From Phyllobacterium myrsinacearum (GTDB lineage Bacteria > Pseudomonadota > Alphaproteobacteria > Rhizobiales > Rhizobiaceae), in assembly GCF_014138285.1 (NCBI RefSeq), contig NZ_JACGXN010000001.1:981314-1045313 (forward strand): DNA of 64,000 nucleotides, in the 5' to 3' direction. This document shows, one piece after another, positions 58,558-64,000 of this stretch. The first letter of the stretch is position 1. The number at the start of each line of letters is the position of its first letter. The position numbers were made by a program, and so were the translations under genes. The notes under the pieces were generated by a model. That model was not told the origin of the DNA and did not search any database. It worked only from the letters and a program-made list of their open reading frames with translations.

Positions 58558-60018
58558 ATGAGTGATTATCTTCCTGCCTATTGGCCCCAAATCCTCTTTG
58601 TTCTTTCTATCGTCCTTGGCGTTCCCGCCGCGGTCCATGCGACCATGACGAAGGAAGAGGTGCGCGCGGCCATTGGATGGGTCGGCGTCATCATCCTCTC
58701 GCCTGTTATCGGCGCGGTTATCTATGCGGTCGCGGGTATCAACCGGATCAGGCGCTCCTCCATCACATCACAACGGGCTTTCCTGCACGAAATCGGCCAG
58801 GATCATCTCATGCGTTTCGACGCGAACGAGAAAAATGTGCTTGACCATTTCGAGAAGCGGTTTGCCGCGATGAAAACGCTGGGAGATCGCGTAAGCCGGT
58901 GCCGCCTGACCACCGGCAACAACATTACCATGCTCCAAAGCGGTGATGACGCATACTGCGCGATGCTGCAACACATCGGCAATGCCAAGCGCAGCATTCT
59001 GGTGGAAACCTATATTTTTGACCGGGACAAGATCGGCTTGCGGCTAGCCGATGCGCTGATTGCCGCCGTCAAACGCGGTGTTGAAGTCCGGGTACTCATC
59101 GATGCGGTCGGCGCGCGTTATTCGATACCGAGCATTGTCGGTTATCTGAAAAAAGGCGGCGTGCGCACCGATGTGTTTAATGGCAATATTATCATGGGTT
59201 TGCGCTTGCCCTACGCGAACCTCAGGACCCACCGCAAGATACTGATCGTTGACGGCACCACGGCGTTTACCGGCGGCATGAACATTCGCGCCGGCTTTTC
59301 CGCCGAAATCGTTGGGGAAGACAATGCGCGCGATACGCATTTCAGTCTGACCGGTCCCATTGTCACCGATCTGTTTCACATCGCATCGGAAGATTGGCGC
59401 TTCACAACAGGTGAACAGTTGGCGGGTGAACCGTGGCTGATTGCCTCGCCGGCCACCAACGCAGGCGACCCGGTTTTCATCAGAGCAGTACCATCCGGAC
59501 CCGACAGAAGCGTGGAAGCCAATCACCGCATGTTGATGGGGGCGTTCTCCGTGGCACAAAGCCATATCCGCATCATGTCCCCTTATTTCCTGCCGGACCG
59601 CGAATTGATCAGCGCATTGGTGACAGCTGCACGGCGCGGCGTCGAGGTCGATATCGTTGTTCCCTCGCTCAACAATCTGAAACTCGTCGACCGCGCCATG
59701 ACTGCGCAGTTCGATCAGATTTTGAAGAGTCACTGCCGCATCTGGCGTGCGAGCGGCAATTTCAACCACTCCAAGCTACTGGCAGTTGACGGACAATGGG
59801 CCTATGTGGGCTCATCAAACCTAGACCCCCGGTCCTTGCGCCTCAATTTCGAGGTCGACCTTGAAATCATGAATGCAGAGTTTGCTGCAAAAGTGGAAGC
59901 ACTCGTTAATGCTGCTATTGAGTCGGCAAAACCGGTGATGCTTCAGAGCCTGCGCGCCCGTTCATTCTGGGTGCGGTTGCTCGACCGGATTATCTGGCTA
60001 GGCTCGCCCTATCTCTGA
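58558..60018 (+). CDS. cls: cardiolipin synthase / phospholipase D family
   Basis: 486-residue bacterial cardiolipin synthase of the PLD type. Two N-terminal membrane segments (about 10-28 and 40-60), then two HKD active sites: HRKILIVDGTTAFTGG near residue 225 and NHSKLLAVDGQWAYVG near 405, each with HxKxxxxD. Joins two phosphatidylglycerols to cardiolipin at the inner membrane. ATG at 58558; its 3' end overlaps the opposing EEP-family gene by 29 bases. Confidence 0.92.
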   Translation: MSDYLPAYWPQILFVLSIVLGVPAAVHATMTKEEVRAAIGWVGVIILSPVIGAVIYAVAGINRIRRSSITSQRAFLHEIGQDHLMRFDANEKNVLDHFEKRFAAMKTLGDRVSRCRLTTGNNITMLQSGDDAYCAMLQHIGNAKRSILVETYIFDRDKIGLRLADALIAAVKRGVEVRVLIDAVGARYSIPSIVGYLKKGGVRTDVFNGNIIMGLRLPYANLRTHRKILIVDGTTAFTGGMNIRAGFSAEIVGEDNARDTHFSLTGPIVTDLFHIASEDWRFTTGEQLAGEPWLIASPATNAGDPVFIRAVPSGPDRSVEANHRMLMGAFSVAQSHIRIMSPYFLPDRELISALVTAARRGVEVDIVVPSLNNLKLVDRAMTAQFDQILKSHCRIWRASGNFNHSKLLAVDGQWAYVGSSNLDPRSLRLNFEVDLEIMNAEFAAKVEALVNAAIESAKPVMLQSLRARSFWVRLLDRIIWLGSPYL

Positions 60019-60853
60019 GCTCACCGGTCTCCGCCAGAGCACCTTTCAGATCGACATAGGCTTTGATCGGCAGGTGATCAGAGGCGACACGGGCAAGCGG
60101 CGTGTCATGAACCTCGATGCCGGTGACCAGACTGTGCGGGTGGCCGAGCACCCGATCCAGTGCCAAAACCGGAAAGCGTGAAGGGAAACTCGGCACCGCA
60201 TTTTTCATCGGATCAAAGATTGGGTGCAAGAAATGCAACGAAGAACCCTTGCCGACGCGCCATTCATTCAGATCGCCGAGCAGAAGTGTCGGGCGTGACG
60301 GGTCCGCATGAACGGCGTTGAGGATCGCCTCCGATTGCTGCATGCGGGAATGCCGCAGCAGGCCAAGATGCGCTGCGATAATACGCAATGGGCCAGCTTC
60401 GAGATCAAGGTCAACCACAAGAGCACCGCGGGGTTCCAGCCCCGGAAGCTTCAATTGCTGTACCCGCCGCACAACCCCTTCACGGAAGAGCAGCAGGTTC
60501 CCATGCCAGCCGTGTCCCTTGGGATAGAGCGAAGCCACACGCACCGGAACGAGATTGTTTTCACGTTCCAGCCGGGCAAGATCGAGAAGACCAGACCGTT
60601 CGCCGAACCTCTTGTCCGCTTCCTGAACAGCCACAACATCCGCCCCAAGCTCGCCTATGACATGCGCAATGCGGTCCGGATCGAACTTCTTGTCGATGCC
60701 GACGCATTTATGGACATTGTAGGACGCAATGACGGTATCGTTCCGCACGACCCTGGTCACGCCTGTCGGGCGGTTGTTGCGGTTCTTGACCGCCGCGAGG
60801 ATGCTGGCTGAGACACTTGGTCTTGTGTGCCGCATTGGCTTCTTGCTGTCCAT
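59990..60853 (-). CDS. endonuclease/exonuclease/phosphatase family protein
   Basis: 287-residue EEP-fold metal-dependent hydrolase. Conserved features are ASYNVHKCVG near residue 42, VVAVQEADKRFGERSG near 70 (metal Glu), AHLGLLRHSR, LLLGDLNEW near 195, and the C-terminal SDHLPIKAYV with the Asp-His pair. Substrate could be a nucleic acid or a phospholipid-type phosphodiester; adjacency to cls is common in rhizobia and suggests a membrane-lipid link, unproven. I prefer the ATG at 60853 (MDSKKPMRHTR) over a TTG at 60892. Confidence 0.86.
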   Translation of the reverse strand: MDSKKPMRHTRPSVSASILAAVKNRNNRPTGVTRVVRNDTVIASYNVHKCVGIDKKFDPDRIAHVIGELGADVVAVQEADKRFGERSGLLDLARLERENNLVPVRVASLYPKGHGWHGNLLLFREGVVRRVQQLKLPGLEPRGALVVDLDLEAGPLRIIAAHLGLLRHSRMQQSEAILNAVHADPSRPTLLLGDLNEWRVGKGSSLHFLHPIFDPMKNAVPSFPSRFPVLALDRVLGHPHSLVTGIEVHDTPLARVASDHLPIKAYVDLKGALAETGELRDRASLAR

Positions 60854-60920
60854 CCATAAGAGATATGTCGGGTTCGCCCGAATGGCAAGCAAATGAAGTC
60901 GTCAGATTGGGTGAATGACC

Positions 60921-62204
60921 TTAAACTCTGTTCCCGACGAAATGCGCCAGCTGTGCACCGACCTCGTAATATCCTTCGCGCAACGTCCGCAAACCTTCTT
61001 CCTTGGGCTTTGTCACGGGCAACGGCAGATCCGCGTCGGATACCTTGCCAACGATGTGTTCAGCCAATACCCGGCCAAATACTGTGCCGGGTGCAATGCC
61101 ACGACCATTATAGCCGCTGAAACTGATGATCTTCGGCGCAAGCGTGTGGAAGCGGGGCAGATTGTCATTGGTCATGCCGATCTGGCCGTACCAGCCCGCT
61201 TCGAAGGTAATATCTTTGATCTGCGGGAAAAGTTTGCGGATCGACCGGGCAGCCCAAGCTTTGTGCACAGCCATCCCTGTGCCGCGCAGCGCACCGACAC
61301 TGCCAAACACAAGGCGGCCGCGCTGATCCATCCGGAAGGAGCTCAATATCTCCTTGGTATCCCAGCCACCCTGACGCTCCGGCAGAACAGTATTGCGCAC
61401 CTCTTCCGGCAGCGGCGGCGTGGCAAAATTGAAATAGGGCAGATGCAGGAGTTCGGCTCTCAACTCCGGCCAGGGCGAGGTCGTATAGGCGTTTGTCGCC
61501 ACGACAACCCATTCGGCCGAAACAGTCCCAGCCGGGGTGTTAACGATCCAGCGATCACCGGAACGGGTCGTGGATGTGACGGGGGTTCCCGTGTAGACGG
61601 CAACGCCAGCAGCGATGGCGGCGGTTGCAAGCCCACGCACATAGGCCAGTGGCTGAATCGTGCCAGCCCGATTATCGAGCAACGCCCCGGCATAGACGGT
61701 CGAACCGACCTTCTCAGCGGTTTCCTCGGCACTCAGTAAACGGACGGATGCACCACGGGCCAGCCACTGCTCCGTCCGCTGCTTCAATTGCTCTATGCCG
61801 CTCTTGCCGACGGCGCAGTGCAAGGTGCCTTTGCGTTCAAGTTCGCAGGCGATCTTGTGCTTGTCGACAAGATTGAACACAGATTGGGGTGCGTTGCCGA
61901 GCAATTCCAGCAAACGTTCGCCATGCACCTGCCCCAGAACCTGCGGCAGGTCATTGGGCATTACCCACATGCCCGCATTCACCAGGCCAACATTGCGGCC
62001 CGATCCGCCATAGCCGATTTCAACGGCATCAAGAACGGCAACGCTTGTACCCGTTTCGGCCAGGTGCAGAGCCGCGGAAAGTCCGGTAAAGCCGGCGCCG
62101 ATCACGGCGACATCAACGGAAATATTGCCATCCAGCTTTCGCGTTGCAGGTGCCGGCGGCGCCGTCTTTTCCCAGAGTCCGTGGGAGCGTTCATCATTCA
62201 GCAT
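60921..62204 (-). CDS. FAD-dependent amine oxidase, L-pipecolate oxidase (AmaA)-like
   Basis: About 427-residue DAO-type flavoenzyme. It opens with MLNDERSHGLWEKTAP, then the FAD site VAVIGAGFTGLSAALHLAE near residue 35 and GYGGSGRNVGLV near 65. The C-terminal part has WYGQIGMTNDNLPRFH and SGYNGRGIAPGTVFG. The same class includes gamma-glutamylputrescine oxidase PuuB and Pseudomonas AmaA (L-pipecolate oxidase). Neighbouring LysR and hglS-type genes favour the pipecolate role. Start is uncertain: ATG at 62204 gives the usual short N-terminus; an ATG at 62264 is possible. Confidence 0.82.
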   Translation of the reverse strand: MLNDERSHGLWEKTAPPAPATRKLDGNISVDVAVIGAGFTGLSAALHLAETGTSVAVLDAVEIGYGGSGRNVGLVNAGMWVMPNDLPQVLGQVHGERLLELLGNAPQSVFNLVDKHKIACELERKGTLHCAVGKSGIEQLKQRTEQWLARGASVRLLSAEETAEKVGSTVYAGALLDNRAGTIQPLAYVRGLATAAIAAGVAVYTGTPVTSTTRSGDRWIVNTPAGTVSAEWVVVATNAYTTSPWPELRAELLHLPYFNFATPPLPEEVRNTVLPERQGGWDTKEILSSFRMDQRGRLVFGSVGALRGTGMAVHKAWAARSIRKLFPQIKDITFEAGWYGQIGMTNDNLPRFHTLAPKIISFSGYNGRGIAPGTVFGRVLAEHIVGKVSDADLPLPVTKPKEEGLRTLREGYYEVGAQLAHFVGNRV

Positions 62205-62336
62205 GGGGTCACCGTTAGGTCGGTCCGGCATCCGCCGGCAATCTTGCACAGACTCATCGTCCATTCTGCTTATAAGCCGCGTTTCCGGCAACGAAAGTGA
62301 AATTCGTTGAACAGGTGATGCGCCGAGCGAATGACC

Positions 62337-63245
62337 TTACGACTGCCGTCCGCTGACCTGATCGGCGATCCAAGCAAAAAAGCTCTGAGCCATAAGATTC
62401 TCTTTCTTGTGGTCCGGAACAACAAGGTAGTAGCTGTTCTCTGTCGTCAGCGGCTGGTCGAACAAAACCCGCAGACGACCTGACGCCAGTTCATGCTCGA
62501 TGAGGTAACGCGGCACCAGGGCAAAACCGAGCCCGGCAAGCGCAGCTTCGATCACCATGGAAAAGTGTTCAAAACGATGCCCTTTGTAGGGACTGACCAC
62601 CTCTGCCTGAACAGATTCAAACCAGTCAGCCCAGGCTTTTGGCCGCGTCGAAAGATGCAGGAGAGGTGCTGAATTCGCAAGCTCCGCCGGTGTCGCAACA
62701 GGATTGGCTGACAGCAGTTCCGGGCTACCGACGGGAACAATCATTTCACTGCAGAGATATGTGCATGTGGCATGGGCCCACACAGGCTGACCATAGTGGA
62801 TTGCAAGATCAAAGGGCTCTTCTTCGAAATCGAACGGCTGCGAACGCGACGCGACGCTCAGGGCCATATCCGGATAGCGTTTCAGAAAGTCCGGCAAACG
62901 GGGCATCAGCCACCGACTGCCAAAGGTGGGCAGGGTCGCTATGCTTAGAGATGATGCCGACTGCGATGCGGCCATCGCCCGCAGCATGGTTTCTTCTGTG
63001 AGCCCCAGCAACCGTCGCACTTCAGGCAAAAACTTCTGCCCGGCATCGGATAGAACCACCCTCTGCCTGACCCGCTCGAAAAGCAGGACACCGATCTGGC
63101 TTTCAAGCTCACTCATCTGACGGCTGACAGCACTCTGCGTCAGGTTCAGCTCCTTTGCCGCCTGCGTGAAGCTGCCATGGCGGGCCGCGCACTCGAAGGT
63201 TTGCAGAATATCGATGTCCGGAATCAGACGGCGGCTCAACTTCAT
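62337..63245 (-). CDS. LysR-type transcriptional regulator
   Basis: 302-residue LysR regulator. The N-terminal helix-turn-helix (about 12-70) has LQTFECAARHGSFTQAAKEL and LTQSAVSRQMSELE. The substrate-binding domain (from about 95) includes FDLAIHYGQPVWAH and the GLGFALVPRYLIEHEL segment. ATG at 63245. It is divergent from the hglS-like gene and upstream of the FAD oxidase on the same strand, so it probably regulates both. Confidence 0.9.
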   Translation of the reverse strand: MKLSRRLIPDIDILQTFECAARHGSFTQAAKELNLTQSAVSRQMSELESQIGVLLFERVRQRVVLSDAGQKFLPEVRRLLGLTEETMLRAMAASQSASSLSIATLPTFGSRWLMPRLPDFLKRYPDMALSVASRSQPFDFEEEPFDLAIHYGQPVWAHATCTYLCSEMIVPVGSPELLSANPVATPAELANSAPLLHLSTRPKAWADWFESVQAEVVSPYKGHRFEHFSMVIEAALAGLGFALVPRYLIEHELASGRLRVLFDQPLTTENSYYLVVPDHKKENLMAQSFFAWIADQVSGRQS

Positions 63246-63366
63246 TCTTGTCTCGCATCAACCTAGTTAGAATCATCGCAATCTTTGACGATATCACCAC
63301 TCTATAATCCAGTTTGAGCATGACAGCGATAGTTTATGCTGTTGCAGCAACAAAGCGGAATTGAAC
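63246..63366. promoter_or_regulatory. divergent LysR / hglS-like control region
   Basis: 121 AT-rich bases between the divergent LysR and dioxygenase genes, the usual place for a LysR operator and both promoters. Partial dyads are visible (for example CAGCGATAGTTTATGCTG at 63324-63341), but I cannot fix the T-N11-A site. Confidence 0.4.
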
Positions 63367-64000
63367 ATGATGAAATCAGGCACATTTACGTCATCCGACG
63401 TGATCAGGGCGTCCTTTTCGACCTCCATGTCATCCATGTACCGGACAGAGGTTCCCGCCTACGGCACACTCATGTCTCTGGTTGCCGAGGTGAACGGCAA
63501 GACACTGGCAACGTCCCCGGAACTGAAAGATCAGTTGCAGGAAACCGATACGCTCGACCGGATATCGGAAGAACGCCACGGCGCAATCCGCGTCGGCACC
63601 CCGGAAGAACTCTCCATGCTGCGCCGCGTTTTCGCTGTTATGGGCATGTATCCCGTCGGCTATTACGATTTGAGTGAAGCGGGCGTTCCCGTTCATTCCA
63701 CGGCTTTCCGTCCGGTCGATGACGAAGCACTGAAGATCAACCCTTTTCGTGTGTTCACATCGCTGCTGCGCCTCAACCTGATCGGCGACGCAGGATTGCG
63801 CAAAAAGGCACGCACCGTTCTTGCCGCCCGCCAGATTTTCACCGACAGGGCCATTGCGCTTGTTGAAAAGGCTGAAGCGCAGGGCGGCCTTGATTCCGGC
63901 GATGCGGAAACCTTCGTTCAGGAGATTCTCGAGACATTTCGCTGGCACCACCAGGCGAGCGTCAGCAGTGCACTTTATCAACGCTTGCATGATGCCCACC
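63367..64000 (+). CDS. hglS: 2-oxoadipate dioxygenase/decarboxylase HglS-like (N-terminal part)
   Basis: Starts at an ATG at 63367 (a second ATG follows directly) and runs off the right edge with 211 codons visible and no stop. The N-terminus fits DUF1338/YdcJ, now known as HglS, an Fe(II)-dependent enzyme turning 2-oxoadipate into D-2-hydroxyglutarate in lysine breakdown. Supporting segments are MYRTEVPAYGTLMSLVAEVN near residues 24-43 and EERHGAIRVGT near 68-78, whose His (70 from the second Met) agrees with the metal-ligand His I recall for the Pseudomonas enzyme. The remaining ligands lie outside. Divergent from the LysR gene. Confidence 0.85.
   Translation, partial: MMKSGTFTSSDVIRASFSTSMSSMYRTEVPAYGTLMSLVAEVNGKTLATSPELKDQLQETDTLDRISEERHGAIRVGTPEELSMLRRVFAVMGMYPVGYYDLSEAGVPVHSTAFRPVDDEALKINPFRVFTSLLRLNLIGDAGLRKKARTVLAARQIFTDRAIALVEKAEAQGGLDSGDAETFVQEILETFRWHHQASVSSALYQRLHDAH

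Noticed and set aside
1-64000. tRNA, rRNA, CRISPR array or insertion sequence
   Set aside because: No T-loop-like GGTTCGA patterns in a tRNA context, no regularly spaced direct repeats and no transposase-like reading frame were seen. GGTTCGA occurs only inside the inverted-repeat element at 6666-6797.

Overview
The window reads as a chromosomal segment of an alphaproteobacterium of the order Rhizobiales, most like the Brucella/Ochrobactrum/Phyllobacterium/Mesorhizobium group. The evidence is gene order: fabB-fabI; rimP-nusA-ylxR-infB-rbfA-truB then rpsO-pnp; tsaB-rimI-plsC-miaB-phoH-ybeY-corC-lnt-praR-metK-trmB; def-fmt-truA beside dapE/dapD; and rpmH-rnpA-yidC-engB-argB. These are long-conserved rhizobial blocks, and the protein sequences fit that order. 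I cannot name the genus from sequence reading alone. No rRNA, tRNA, CRISPR array, prophage or transposase gene was found.

Layout. 1-2.4 kb: end of fabB, fabI with a strong terminator, and an RsmC-type rRNA methyltransferase. 2.5-14.2 kb (minus strand): the transcription/translation/RNA-decay block rimP, nusA, ylxR, infB, rbfA, truB, rpsO, pnp. A plus-strand pair (methyltransferase and gamma-glutamylcyclotransferase-like protein) and a 132-bp inverted-repeat element split truB from rpsO. 14.6-17.8 kb: a 54-residue small protein and a tripartite tricarboxylate transporter, tctCBA, sitting where trmB and rimP would otherwise be neighbours. 18.0-28.7 kb: eleven minus-strand genes from tsaB down to trmB, tightly packed. 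28.8-37 kb: accessory genes (HWE-type sensor kinase, malate synthase G with a secreted partner, a lone hydantoinase/oxoprolinase subunit, a cation diffusion facilitator).

37-46.3 kb: rmuC, then def-fmt-GNAT-truA on the plus strand and dapE/dapD on the minus strand, with panE and an MFS transporter between dapE and dapD. 46.4-51.2 kb: LOG-family protein, DUF817 membrane protein, HAD nucleotidase, diguanylate cyclase, phenylalanine hydroxylase with a divergent Lrp regulator. 51.2-56.8 kb: argB, an ECF sigma/anti-sigma pair, engB, yidC, rnpA and rpmH. 57-60.9 kb: an orphan sensor kinase, cardiolipin synthase and an EEP-family phosphatase/nuclease. 60.9-64 kb: a FAD amine oxidase, a LysR regulator and the start of an hglS-type 2-oxoadipate dioxygenase, which together suggest lysine/pipecolate catabolism.

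The overall picture is a housekeeping backbone of conserved operons interrupted by short accessory inserts. I saw no clearly new defence or mobile system. The most interesting items are the amaA-lysR-hglS-like cluster at the right edge, the 132-bp inverted repeat at 6666-6797, the 54-residue conserved-looking small protein, and several signalling genes without obvious partners. Many start codons here are GTG or TTG, so I chose starts by ribosome-binding site and neighbour spacing and say so where it mattered.
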